This document shows positions 26,190 to 34,907 of a stretch of DNA of 64,000 bases, in pieces (position 1 is the stretch's first letter; each line of letters begins with the position of its first letter). Position numbers and translations under genes: made by a program. The notes under the pieces were generated by a model. That model had not been told where the DNA came from and did not search any database. It saw only the letters and a list, made by a program, of their open reading frames with translations. Source of the DNA: CBDFKS01 sp965248905 (GTDB taxonomy: Bacteria > Chloroflexota > Dehalococcoidia > Lucifugimonadales > JAGWBF01); assembly GCA_965248905.1 (NCBI GenBank), contig CBDFKS010000007.1:992001-1056000 (forward strand), given 5' to 3'.

Positions 26190-26438
26190 TCAATCCCTTT
26201 CATAGGCTACCGCCACTAATGCACCTTCTGCCGCATTCATATTCTCCGTAGCCGGAATCGGCTTCCCCTCTTCAATAAGCTCATCTATTATCATGGAAAG
26301 AACTTCCTGGATGTTTTTGAGAGCTGCTTCTTTGGTTTCCCCCCAGGTCGAAGCGCCAATCTCCTCCAAGGGGGCATAAAAAGCCCGCCATCCAGGTTCA
26401 TCGAGTTCAAGCTCCACACGGAAAACGTAGCTTTTCAC
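26190..26438 (-). CDS. HicB-like protein (orphan antitoxin-type fold)
   Basis: An 82-residue HicB-type domain: MKSYVFRVELELDEPGWRAF, then STWGETKEAALKNIQEVLSM, a partial RNase-H-like fold found in HicB antitoxins and in many stand-alone proteins. The GTG start follows CAGGGAGGAAAC. There is no helix-turn-helix or ribbon-helix-helix tail, and no HicA toxin gene is adjacent, so it may not be an antitoxin at all. It is the last gene of an apparent FIST - binding protein - HicB-like operon, 26 bases after the preceding gene. Confidence 0.72.
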   Translation of the reverse strand: MKSYVFRVELELDEPGWRAFYAPLEEIGASTWGETKEAALKNIQEVLSMIIDELIEEGKPIPATENMNAAEGALVAVAYERD

Positions 26439-26464
26439 GTTTCCTCCCTGATTCATATGATGAC

Positions 26465-27613
26465 CTATATCATGCCGTTTGACAACGGATATATCGCCTC
26501 TGCCTCCCGTATCTCTTTGGGCCACACTATCACTTTCTTATCACCTTGCCATTGCACTATCACCACGTCTCGACCTACCTGACAGCCCGTCTCCGGGGCC
26601 AGCTTAAACCGGCCGTAGAACGTGGTGAAGTCCAGCCGATGTGCGGCTTCTCTCAAGGCATAGCTATCCGCGGTTCCCGAATTCTCCACACATCTTTGAG
26701 CTATCAAACCAGCAGCGTATGCTTGAGCCATGGCGTAGTCGCTTCTTCCTAGCCCGACGGTGGCCAGCTTGTCAGCCACCTCTTCAGCCGACGGGCCATA
26801 GTCGGGAGCGTAGCATATCCCAGGCTCCCACTGGCTCGGCCCCATGAAACCGCAAGCTCCATCACCGAGCTCTTCCTTGAATTGCCCTATTCCGGCAGCC
26901 ACCACCGCTACGGCTTTGAGTCTTACTCGATTCTGAACTAACTGCTGGGCCAGGAGCAGGTCGTCCTGGATACGGCCCACTCCAATCAAAATATCCGGCT
27001 CTTTTTCAGCGATCTCCCTGATATATAGCGAGAAGTCGGAGGCGGGTGACTCATATTCGTTCTTGAAGACTATCTGAAAGCCTTTTGCCAGGGCGTAGGA
27101 CTCGACTCCTCCTGCCACCGCCCTTGAAAAGGAGCCCTTCCCGGAGTGCAGGACCGCCAACTTGAGTGCCTGAGGGTCTCGCTCTTTTACCAGGTCGATA
27201 ACGCCCAGCAAGTATCTGCTTGCCGGAGTCAGGATCCCCACTACCCATTGGAACCCCTTACGATATATCTCATCAGAGGCTCCACCGTGGTTCCACAAGA
27301 CCTTTTGAAATTTCTCCGTCACGCCAGCGGCGGCCATGGTAAGAACGCTGGAATAGGGACCCAAAAGTATATCGACTTTATCGTTGACGATCAGCTTCTG
27401 GGTAAGGGCACGAGTTAGCCGAGGGGAGCTTTCATCGTTGTAAAACTTCAGCACCAGAGGAAGCTTTTCGCCATGGGAAGCGACGTAGATACCACCCATT
27501 GAGTTAGCATCACTAACCCACGCCGATACTCCTGCAAGGGCCTGGGTTCCCTGGCCACGGAACTGGCCGGACAGCGATGCTGTCATCCCGACGATAAGGC
27601 GATGGCCTTCCAT
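26465..27613 (-). CDS. Periplasmic-binding-protein-fold receptor without signal peptide (Leu/Ile/Val-binding type)
   Basis: A 382-residue type I periplasmic-binding-fold protein. It starts MEGHRLIVGMTASLSGQFRG, exactly where the mature part of amino-acid-binding proteins begins, and shows VDILLGPYSSVLTMAAAGVTEK, YALAKGFQIVFKNEYE and SDYAMAQAYAAGLIAQ. No signal peptide or lipobox precedes it and no ABC permease or ATPase gene is nearby. It is therefore likely a cytoplasmic ligand sensor rather than a transporter subunit, although a start further upstream could have been missed. It is flanked in the same operon by a FIST sensor and a HicB-like protein. Confidence 0.8.
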   Translation of the reverse strand: MEGHRLIVGMTASLSGQFRGQGTQALAGVSAWVSDANSMGGIYVASHGEKLPLVLKFYNDESSPRLTRALTQKLIVNDKVDILLGPYSSVLTMAAAGVTEKFQKVLWNHGGASDEIYRKGFQWVVGILTPASRYLLGVIDLVKERDPQALKLAVLHSGKGSFSRAVAGGVESYALAKGFQIVFKNEYESPASDFSLYIREIAEKEPDILIGVGRIQDDLLLAQQLVQNRVRLKAVAVVAAGIGQFKEELGDGACGFMGPSQWEPGICYAPDYGPSAEEVADKLATVGLGRSDYAMAQAYAAGLIAQRCVENSGTADSYALREAAHRLDFTTFYGRFKLAPETGCQVGRDVVIVQWQGDKKVIVWPKEIREAEAIYPLSNGMI

Positions 27614-27635
27614 ATGTCTTACGTGAGGTTAAAGG

Positions 27636-28826
27636 CTAATCGCCTTGAATAGGCCGGAATATACCGAAGGAGCTGGTATATCCATGGAGAAATGTAGTGC
27701 CCACCACAGGACCGATTTCGCCATTGCAGAAAAATCCACCCAAGGGAGCAGCTCCGACTTTGTCTCTGAATAAGTCGGTGTCGTGGTCTGGGCGGCCGTA
27801 AAGGTACTGCCCACGGCCAAGACAAGAGAATAATAGAGCCCCCTGGATGCGCTGCACGCCCTGATCGCTGGCGTACCTGGTGAGCAATGTTGCTAGGTCT
27901 TCGGCCGAGGTTAGGGCATCTCTGAGATGTAGCTGCACCCGCTGCCCTTCATGTAGCATCTCTCCGATGGACATGACCCCAGTGCGGGCGTCGAGTCCGA
28001 TGATATTGCGTATCAGAAAGTCGCCTTGCTGGGGATTTTCGATCGTATCATCCATAACAACGCCCAGAAACAGGGAATGCTGCATTATCTCCCGGTCTCG
28101 TTCGCTGGACGAAGAGAACACTTCTCGCACGACCTCCAGAGGTGGCCGCTCGTCGACAGCCATAAGCATATTTTCCTTGCAATTGGTGATGCACATTAGC
28201 TGGCCAACGGGCCGGCAGCCCTGGGCTACCACTGTGTCTACCGCCACGTTGCCCTTCATAGCAACCCCTATGGCACCCGACCGATGCACCTGGTCCCCCA
28301 AGAACAATACGTTTTCACCGTGTCGCCGCCCGCCACTGGCGAGTCCGCCGATCTTCACGCTCTTGCTGAAGGCATAGTCCAAACCAACTATGAAGTTCTG
28401 CGCCGGGAAGCTGAATGGGTCTAACAGCAACAGAAAGCGGGGCTCGTCCTCAGCAGTTACTTTGAGTGCTTCCTCCCAGGCGTCAGGACCGGCATCCATA
28501 TCTGGAAGGTCCTTACCTTCCAAGTGGAACGGGTATAGCTGTACATTAGGAAGACTTCCAACCGTGATGGAAAGCCCAGGACGCTGCTCCACCTCTCGCC
28601 CCCCTCCGATCACGCCGCCCGCCGAGCAGCCTAGGACCGCATTAGTTCCAAGCCTGTCTTTTATTAACGCAGGGATAGAGTCGTAGCTGTCGGCAAAATG
28701 GCCTGACACGAACACCACGGCCAAATCGGGTGTGGTCTCACCCATGTCCTCACGTATCGAGGTGATACATTCTTCAACCGCATTTTCAAAAACATGTTGA
28801 TCCGAAACCGCAGAAGCCCACTTCAT
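27636..28826 (-). CDS. FIST sensory domain protein
   Basis: A 396-residue protein with FIST N- and C-terminal domains, a ligand-binding sensory module thought to bind small molecules such as amino acids. Visible are DLAVVFVSGHFADSYDSI, NAVLGCSAGGVIGGGREVEQ, FLLLLDPFSFPAQNFI, VKIGGLASGGRRHGENVLF and, near the end, GALLFSCLGRGQYLYG then APLGGFFCNGEIGPVVG. No kinase, cyclase or other output domain is attached, so output must come from a partner. The start is at the distal end of the operon, next to a palindromic repeat. The downstream binding-protein gene starts about 20 bases after its stop. Confidence 0.88.
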   Translation of the reverse strand: MKWASAVSDQHVFENAVEECITSIREDMGETTPDLAVVFVSGHFADSYDSIPALIKDRLGTNAVLGCSAGGVIGGGREVEQRPGLSITVGSLPNVQLYPFHLEGKDLPDMDAGPDAWEEALKVTAEDEPRFLLLLDPFSFPAQNFIVGLDYAFSKSVKIGGLASGGRRHGENVLFLGDQVHRSGAIGVAMKGNVAVDTVVAQGCRPVGQLMCITNCKENMLMAVDERPPLEVVREVFSSSSERDREIMQHSLFLGVVMDDTIENPQQGDFLIRNIIGLDARTGVMSIGEMLHEGQRVQLHLRDALTSAEDLATLLTRYASDQGVQRIQGALLFSCLGRGQYLYGRPDHDTDLFRDKVGAAPLGGFFCNGEIGPVVGTTFLHGYTSSFGIFRPIQGD

Positions 28827-28841
28827 AGCCGCACCTCCATA

Positions 28842-28899
28842 CCCTCACCTTGTCCTACGGAAATTCCTCTCCCAATGGGACACGCACCGAAGGTGAGGG
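28842..28899. repeat. Palindromic dispersed repeat upstream of the FIST gene
   Basis: Outer arms CCCTCACCTT and AAGGTGAGGG are a perfect ten-base inverted repeat. The inner part holds CCTCTCCCAATGGGA, related to the repeats near 13.72 and 48.18 kb. It lies just upstream of the FIST start on that gene's 5' side. The remaining 200 bases to the next gene on the plus strand show nothing else. Confidence 0.65.
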
Positions 28900-29119
28900 C
28901 TACAACTTATTAACCCACAGTATACCAGACGGTCGACGCACTGGCATCCATACTGGAATGGGTAGACGGGGTCATGCTTGCGTTTCCGGGTAGTTTCTGA
29001 GGGCTAGCAAACCCGACTATGATAAGGCACAATAGGAACAACTAGGATGCCTGTGAGGGACTCAGTATCGGTAAACTGCACCTCAGCGCAAGTTATTAAT
29101 GCCCAAAAGCGAGAGTGAT

Positions 29120-31171
29120 ATGCCCAATCGTCTGATCAACGAGACCAGTCCCTACCTTCTTCAGCATGCCAACAACCCGGTGGACTGGTTTGCCTGGGGC
29201 GACGAAGCCCTTCAGCGCGCCAAAGAGGAAGACAAACCGATCCTGCTGAGCATCGGCTACTCCGCCTGCCACTGGTGCCACGTTATGGAGCGGGAGTCCT
29301 TCGAGAACGAAGAGATCGCCGGCATCATGAACGAGCACTTTATCAGCATCAAGGTGGACCGAGAAGAGCGACCTGACCTGGACAGCGTGTACATGAATGC
29401 GGTGCAAGCGCTGACAGGCAGCGGGGGATGGCCCATGACCGTCTTTCTCACGCCTGAAGGCAAGCCCTTCTACGGCGGCACCTACTTCCCTCCGGACGAC
29501 TCCCGGGGAATGCCGGGCTTTCCTCGGGTGCTCTTGGCCATGAACGAAGCGTATCGCACCAAGAGGGACGATGTGATTAAGGCCACAGATCAGCTTTTGT
29601 CCCACCTACAAAATGCATCCCAGCCCTCCCAGAGCCTGGATCCCCTGATCCCCGACATCCTGCATCAGGCATATCAGGTGCTAACCCAGAACTTCGACTT
29701 CGAAAATGGTGGAATCGGGCTGGCGCCCAAGTTCCCCCAGCCCATGACCTACGAGTTCATGCTCCACTATTACCACTTGGCCAAAAGCTCAAGATCCCTT
29801 GAGATGGTGGAGATGACCCTAAAGAAGATGGCGTTCGGGGGCATCTACGACCAGATCGGCGGAGGATTTCACCGCTATTCCACCGACACTAATTGGCTGG
29901 TGCCCCACTTCGAGAAGATGCTCTACGACAACGCCCTCCTGAGCCGCCTTTACCTCCACGCTTATCAGGCGACCGGCCAACCCCTGTATCGCCGTATCGT
30001 CGAAGAGACCCTGGACTATGTGTTGCGGGAGATGCGGGACTCGTCCGGCGGATTCTACTCGACCCAGGACGCCGACAGCGAAGGCAAAGAAGGGGAGTTC
30101 TTCGTCTGGACACCCCAGGAGATCCAGTCGGTCCTTGGACCAGAGGCCGGCTCACTGATAGGTCGGTACTACGGTGTAACCCAGTCCGGCAACTTCGAGG
30201 GCAAGAATATCTTGAACGTGCCCCAGGAACCCGAACATTTCGCTGCGGGAGCCGGAATTAGCCTAGACGAGCTGGATGAGGCCATCAGAAAGGCGAGACC
30301 CCATCTGCTTGAGGCACGAGAGAGTCGAGTGCACCCTGCACGCGACGAGAAAATCCTTTCGGCCTGGAACGGCCTCATGATGCGAAGTTTCGCCGAAGCT
30401 GCGGCTGTCCTCCACAGAGATGATTACAAACAGGCGGCCCTGGATTGTGCCTCGTTCCTGCTGGAGAAGCTGCGATTGGAAGGACGACTGCTGCGTACCT
30501 ACAAAGATGGGCGGGCAAGTCTCAAGGGTTACCTAGAGGATTACGCTTTCGTCGCTCATGGCCTGCTAGCCCTGTATGAAGCGACCTTCGACACCCGATG
30601 GCTGGCTGAATGTCGCTCGTTGGTAGATAGCATGATTGAGCTCTTCTGGGAGGAGAGCGAGAAGACCTTCTATGACACCGGTACCGACCACGAAGCCCTC
30701 ATAGTGCGGCCAAGGGATACCTTCGATAACGCTACCCCATGCGGTAGCTCTGTAGCGGTGGATGTGCTACTCCATCTTTCCATAGTCACAGGCGACAACG
30801 AATACGCCAGCAAAGCGTCCACGGCGCTGCGCTCGATGCACCGATACCTGGCGCAAGCTCCCCAGGGTATGGGCCACTGGCTCACCGCCCTGGACTTCTA
30901 CCTGTCCACTCCTAAGGAGATCGTTATTGTGGGAAAGGATGGCGACCCCGCTACCCAGGCCCTGGTAGACGTGGCGTTCGGCCGCTACCTGCCAAACAAA
31001 GTGATCGTTGGGACCGAACCCAACAGCTCCACACCGAATCCTGTCGAGATACCTCTGCTCGAGGATAGAGGGACTACCAACGGGCTCCCCACCGCATACG
31101 TTTGCGAGAACTACGTCTGCCGATTGCCGGTCACGGATCCAGAAACCCTGGCTGGACAATTAGCGGATTAG
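29120..31171 (+). CDS. YyaL-type protein (thioredoxin-like DUF255 plus six-hairpin glycosidase-like domain)
   Basis: A 683-residue protein of the widely conserved YyaL/spermatogenesis-associated 20 family. The N-terminal DUF255 thioredoxin fold contains INETSPYLLQHANNPVDW and the redox motif SACHWCHVMERESFEN, followed by KVDREERPDLD; the rest is an alpha/alpha barrel resembling mannose-epimerase/glycosidase folds, with GGFHRYSTDTNWLVPHFEKM and WNGLMMRSFAEAAAV. The biochemical role is not established. I chose the second ATG, just before the conserved NRLINE block; an ATG seven codons upstream is possible. Its stop overlaps the beginning of the DUF192 reading frame. Confidence 0.9.
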   Translation: MPNRLINETSPYLLQHANNPVDWFAWGDEALQRAKEEDKPILLSIGYSACHWCHVMERESFENEEIAGIMNEHFISIKVDREERPDLDSVYMNAVQALTGSGGWPMTVFLTPEGKPFYGGTYFPPDDSRGMPGFPRVLLAMNEAYRTKRDDVIKATDQLLSHLQNASQPSQSLDPLIPDILHQAYQVLTQNFDFENGGIGLAPKFPQPMTYEFMLHYYHLAKSSRSLEMVEMTLKKMAFGGIYDQIGGGFHRYSTDTNWLVPHFEKMLYDNALLSRLYLHAYQATGQPLYRRIVEETLDYVLREMRDSSGGFYSTQDADSEGKEGEFFVWTPQEIQSVLGPEAGSLIGRYYGVTQSGNFEGKNILNVPQEPEHFAAGAGISLDELDEAIRKARPHLLEARESRVHPARDEKILSAWNGLMMRSFAEAAAVLHRDDYKQAALDCASFLLEKLRLEGRLLRTYKDGRASLKGYLEDYAFVAHGLLALYEATFDTRWLAECRSLVDSMIELFWEESEKTFYDTGTDHEALIVRPRDTFDNATPCGSSVAVDVLLHLSIVTGDNEYASKASTALRSMHRYLAQAPQGMGHWLTALDFYLSTPKEIVIVGKDGDPATQALVDVAFGRYLPNKVIVGTEPNSSTPNPVEIPLLEDRGTTNGLPTAYVCENYVCRLPVTDPETLAGQLAD

Positions 31172-31964
31172 TGACAAGGGTGCCAGACCTATTAACCTCG
31201 ATAAACTTCCAAAGATTTCCTTAATTTCCCTGATCATCTGGGCATTAGCTAGTGGGAGCATCGCCCTTGTCTGCAGTAACGGCGACGTCGGGCCTAGACC
31301 TACAGTAGTAACCACCTTACACCCCACTCCTACACATATAGCCACCCACATCCCATCACCTCTCGCTCCTACCCCACTGGAGACCCAAACGCCGTTGACC
31401 CTTGACCCAGCCCGGCTACCCTCTTCGACCCCGGTCGTCCAAAAGGAAGCGACGGCCACAGCAGACCCCATCCCAACTCCCACGACGGTAACTCCCGATA
31501 GCAATCAGGTCTCTCCTACACCTCTCGAACCCACTGTAACTCCAATCGTTGATACGGAAGGCTTCCGGACCCCAGACCAGGTAACGGGAATAGGAGAGGT
31601 TATGCACGCGCTTATCGGCGGCCACCGTTTCCAGCTTGAGATAGCGGACACCCCTACCGAGCGAGCGCGAGGGCTCATGGAACGTCCCAACCTGCCCGAG
31701 GACGCCGCTATGCTATTTGTTTTCGAAGGGGAACGATCAAGGTCTTTTTGGATGAAGAATACCCTGATCCCATTAGACATCCTCTTTCTGGATGCACAAG
31801 GGCAAGTGGTTGATATCCAGACCATGCACACTCAGATAGGCGTGCCCAATAGCGAGCTAATAAGCTATACATCCGCTCAGCCGGTTCAGTACGCCATCGA
31901 AATCAACGCCGGCCTGGCAGCCAAGCTAGGAATAACAGTCGGAACTCTGACCAGCTTTCGTTGA
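31167..31964 (+). CDS. DUF192 lipoprotein with no canonical start codon before its signal peptide
   Basis: The C-terminal 120 residues are a clear DUF192 domain: HALIGGHRFQLEIADTPTER, GLMERPNLPEDAAMLFVF and FWMKNTLIPLDILFLDAQGQ. Upstream in the same frame are a Thr/Pro linker and a lipoprotein signal, ISLIIWALASGSIALVCSNG (lipobox ALVC), so the protein should be exported and lipidated. However, the frame has no ATG, GTG or TTG before the signal: only ATT/CTG codons after a TAG at 31161. The first usual start codon is a TTG at 31395, inside the linker. A GTG at 31171 lies in another frame, so a one-base indel is a plausible explanation; a rare start coupled to the upstream stop is another. Confidence 0.72.
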   Translation: MSDKGARPINLDKLPKISLISLIIWALASGSIALVCSNGDVGPRPTVVTTLHPTPTHIATHIPSPLAPTPLETQTPLTLDPARLPSSTPVVQKEATATADPIPTPTTVTPDSNQVSPTPLEPTVTPIVDTEGFRTPDQVTGIGEVMHALIGGHRFQLEIADTPTERARGLMERPNLPEDAAMLFVFEGERSRSFWMKNTLIPLDILFLDAQGQVVDIQTMHTQIGVPNSELISYTSAQPVQYAIEINAGLAAKLGITVGTLTSFR

Positions 31965-32012
31965 TTTCCCTTGGTGGTCCCGTAAGGTTTCAAATGTCAC
32001 TCTTAGAAAATG

Positions 32013-32087
32013 TCTTTGCGAGCAAAGCGAAGCAATCTCTGCTTTCCTTTATGAGATTGCTTCAGGGCTTCGCCCTTCACAATGACG
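32013..32087. repeat. REP-type inverted repeat
   Basis: TTTGCGAGCAAAGCGAAGCA then AATCTC at the left, and GAGATTGCTTCAGGGCTTCG with CACAATGAC at the right, form an imperfect palindrome of a kind common in Chloroflexi and related genomes. It sits in the 340-base gap before malate dehydrogenase. That gap also holds a TATAAT at 32131-32136 that could drive mdh, and a 24-codon GTG frame (32174-32248) of doubtful meaning. Confidence 0.7.
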
Positions 32088-32306
32088 GTATGGGAGGGAC
32101 CAGGTGGTAGTCAGCCATGTTAAATCGGGTTATAATGTCTCAGACTTGAGAGGCGTTGCCACTCATACGTACAGTGCTGGAGTCCCGCTGGGAAGAGTAC
32201 GTCCACGCCTATATGAAGGCCGTCAGCCACGGAGACACTGAGATGTAGTTACAGACTCTCTGCGCCTCAGTATCTCTGCCACAAAGTTATTAGGAGTATG
32301 AAAGAC

Positions 32307-33251
32307 ATGCGCAAGAAAGTCACTGTTGTAGGCGCGGGAAACGTGGGCGCGACCACCGCCCAGCGTATCCATGCCCTTGGTTATGCCGACGTGGTGTTAG
32401 TAGATGTCATCGAAGACCTCCCACAGGGCAAAAGCCTGGATATGCTAGAGTCTGGCCCGGTGGTGGGCTCCGATGCCGCTATCACCGGCAGCAACAGCTA
32501 TGAAGAGACCAGCAATTCTGATCTGGTGATCATCACAGCAGGAATAGCTAGAAAGCCCGGGATGAGTCGGGACGACCTGCTCCTTACCAACATGAAGATC
32601 ATAGGCCTCGTCACCAAAGAGGTGGTCAAGTACTCTCCTGAATGCATCATCATCGTGGTAACAAACCCCCTGGACGCGATGGTCCAGCATGCCTATGAAG
32701 TTAGCGGCTTTCCCCGAAACAGAGTCTTCGGCATGGCCGGCATTCTGGACACCGCCCGGTTTCGTACCTTCATCGCCCAGGAGCTGAATGTCTCGGTAGA
32801 GGACGTTCAGGCCTACGTATTGGGAAGCCATGGCGACGACATGGTACCCTTGGTCCGCTACACCACCGTAGGAGGCATTCCTCTCTCCGAGCTGCTGCCT
32901 CAAGAGACCATCGATCGTCTGGTGACGCGCACTCGCCAGGGAGGCGGGGAGATAGTCAAACTTCTCAAGGCGGGCAGCGCCTACTACGCACCATCGGCCG
33001 CGATCACTCAGATGGCCGAAGCTGTGCTCCTGGACAAGAAACGCATTCTACCCTGTTGTGCTTATCTAGACGGTGAGTACGACATCCACGGTCTGTACGT
33101 GGGCGTGCCGGTAAAGCTGGGAGCCGGAGGCCTGGAAGAAATAATCGAGATAAAGCTTACCAAAGAGGAGCGCGAGGCTCTCAACCGCTCGGCCGCAACG
33201 GTGCGAGAACTGGTGGAGGTCATGCACAACTCCGCCACTGCCAGTGGATAA
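32307..33251 (+). CDS. mdh: Malate dehydrogenase (LDH-like type)
   Basis: A 314-residue NAD-dependent malate dehydrogenase of the lactate-dehydrogenase-like class, interconverting malate and oxaloacetate in the TCA cycle. Starts MRKKVTVVGAGNVGATTAQR with the Rossmann motif; then DVIEDLPQGKSLDMLE, VIITAGIARKPGMSRDDLL (catalytic-loop Arg), VVTNPLDAMVQHAYEVSGFP, and the catalytic His in YVLGSHGDDMVPLV. The Arg in ARKPGMSR, rather than Gln, supports malate over lactate. I chose the second ATG because the AGGAG site is too close to the one nine bases earlier. Functionally linked to the sdh and nuo genes downstream. Confidence 0.92.
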   Translation: MRKKVTVVGAGNVGATTAQRIHALGYADVVLVDVIEDLPQGKSLDMLESGPVVGSDAAITGSNSYEETSNSDLVIITAGIARKPGMSRDDLLLTNMKIIGLVTKEVVKYSPECIIIVVTNPLDAMVQHAYEVSGFPRNRVFGMAGILDTARFRTFIAQELNVSVEDVQAYVLGSHGDDMVPLVRYTTVGGIPLSELLPQETIDRLVTRTRQGGGEIVKLLKAGSAYYAPSAAITQMAEAVLLDKKRILPCCAYLDGEYDIHGLYVGVPVKLGAGGLEEIIEIKLTKEEREALNRSAATVRELVEVMHNSATASG

Positions 33252-33305
33252 CACTGCCAGGAGCTCAAGGAGAGCAATACACATTCGATTGTTAAGGAAG
33301 GGGAG

Positions 33306-34607
33306 ATGATGGAACGTAACGCCAAGGAGAGAGAGCTCCTGGAGAAAGCTGCCCGCTACTTACCCGGCGCCAACACCGGCAACATGAGTTTCGATGCCGA
33401 CCATCGCTTCATCGTCAAAGAAGGCAAAGGCTCCCGCATTTGGGACATGAGCGGCAATGAGTACATCGACTACTTGATGAGCTCCGGTCCTATGGTGCTG
33501 GGGCACGCCCATCCTGCGGTAGTCGCCGCGGTGATCGAGGCCGCAGAGAAGGGGAGCACCTACTTTACCACCAACGAGAAGGCTGTACTCCTGGCTGAAG
33601 AGATAGTGAATGCGGTCGAATGTGCCGAGCAGGTACGCTTCACCACCAATGGCACCGACGCCTGCTTCCAGTGTCTGCGCATTGCCCGCAGTTTCCGCCA
33701 CAGAGATAAGATCCTCAAGTTCGAAGGCGGATATCACGGCACCAGTGATTACGCCACGATGAGCACCACACCCCCCGCTAATGCTTTAAAGGACTTCCCT
33801 GAGGCTGTGCCCACCAGCAGTGGCGTTCCCAAGGCCGTACAGGAAACGGTTTTGGTGGCCCCATTCAACGACGCCGAAACAACCGCTACCATCATCGAAA
33901 AGCATCACGATGAGCTTGCTGCGGTGATTGTGGAGCCCATGCAGAGGATTCTGGCGCCCAAGCCCGGCTTTCTGCAGGCTTTGCGGGACGTCACCGCCCA
34001 CTATCAAATCCCGCTGATCTTCGACGAGGTGGTTACGGGCTTCAGGCTGGCTTACGGCGGGGCCCAGGAGTATTATGGCGTGACTCCTGATATGGCTGCC
34101 ATGGGCAAAATCGTAGGTGGCGGCTATCCTCTAGCCGTCATAACCGGCAAAGAGGAGATAATGTCGCTATACGACTCGTCCCTGGCCGAACCCGGTAGCT
34201 ACGTGCCTCAGGTAGGGACCCTTAATGCCAATCCTGTGGCCTGCGCCGCCGGGCTGGCTACCCTGGCCGAGATGCGTAAAGAGGGCACCTATGAGCGTCT
34301 CAACGCCACCGGCAAGCGTCTCAGGGACGCCCTGGAGCGGCTGTGCAACGAGGCCGAGATACCCATGCAGCCTTCGGGCGAGGACTCTATGTTCGGCTTT
34401 TTCTTCAGCGATGAACCAATAAACGACTACCGCGGGACCCTCAACGCTGACAGCGCCATGATGGCCCAGTTCAATACCACACTGCTGGAGAAGGGCATCC
34501 TAAAAAGCTGGCCAGACAAGTTCTATCCCTCCCTGGCCCATACTGCCAAAGATGTAAATGAGACCATCGAGATCTTCGCCTCAGCCATAGACAAGCTGAA
34601 GGGCTAA
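33306..34607 (+). CDS. Class III PLP-dependent aminotransferase (glutamate-1-semialdehyde aminomutase-like)
   Basis: A 433-residue class III aminotransferase or aminomutase using pyridoxal phosphate. It shows RYLPGANTGNMSFDADHRFI, the substrate-binding region SSGPMVLGHAHPAVV, FEGGYHGTSDYATMS, IFDEVVTGFRLAYGGAQEYY and the PLP-Lys in AAMGKIVGGGYPLAV. The closest pattern is the glutamate-1-semialdehyde 2,1-aminomutase group, but the sequence departs from true HemL motifs and there are no other haem genes here, so a different amino-substrate is likely. Start ATG after AAGGGGAG; the adjacent second ATG may be used instead. About 50 bases after mdh, possibly co-transcribed. Confidence 0.85.
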   Translation: MMERNAKERELLEKAARYLPGANTGNMSFDADHRFIVKEGKGSRIWDMSGNEYIDYLMSSGPMVLGHAHPAVVAAVIEAAEKGSTYFTTNEKAVLLAEEIVNAVECAEQVRFTTNGTDACFQCLRIARSFRHRDKILKFEGGYHGTSDYATMSTTPPANALKDFPEAVPTSSGVPKAVQETVLVAPFNDAETTATIIEKHHDELAAVIVEPMQRILAPKPGFLQALRDVTAHYQIPLIFDEVVTGFRLAYGGAQEYYGVTPDMAAMGKIVGGGYPLAVITGKEEIMSLYDSSLAEPGSYVPQVGTLNANPVACAAGLATLAEMRKEGTYERLNATGKRLRDALERLCNEAEIPMQPSGEDSMFGFFFSDEPINDYRGTLNADSAMMAQFNTTLLEKGILKSWPDKFYPSLAHTAKDVNETIEIFASAIDKLKG

Positions 34608-34682
34608 CTGCCCGTTCACAGGACGTGTTTATCAGGACGAGCACTGATTGACACTTAACATCACTACTGATATCATGATGCT

Positions 34683-34907
34683 ATGGAACGCACCACCATT
34701 TCCATTCCAGAGGAACTGCTTCACCGACTGCGCCTGATGGCGGCAGAGCGACGTACGTCTATTGCTGCGTTAATACGGGAAGCCGTTGAAGAGAAGGTCA
34801 ACATCCACCGCCCTAAGCCCAGGAGTATTGGGATAGGCGCCTCCGGCTACACGGAAACCGCGCGTCGAGCAGGTGAAGAGCGGCCAGTGCCACGCTCGTG
34901 GCGTTGA
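34683..34907 (+). CDS. Ribbon-helix-helix antitoxin (CopG/VapB-like)
   Basis: A 74-residue protein whose N-terminus MERTTISIPEELLHRLRLMA is a textbook ribbon-helix-helix DNA-binding strand and helix, followed by ERRTSIAALIREAVEEKV. The C-terminal tail (RPKPRSIGIGASGYTETA and a basic end) would wrap the toxin. It overlaps the PIN-domain toxin gene by 10 bases, the usual arrangement in VapBC pairs. It probably represses its own promoter; a TATCATGATGCTATG stretch with possible operator symmetry lies just before the start. Confidence 0.85.
   Translation: MERTTISIPEELLHRLRLMAAERRTSIAALIREAVEEKVNIHRPKPRSIGIGASGYTETARRAGEERPVPRSWR

Noticed and set aside
32174..32248. 24-codon frame in the mdh leader as a regulatory peptide
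   Set aside because: Very short, no ribosome binding site, no amino-acid run typical of attenuation.
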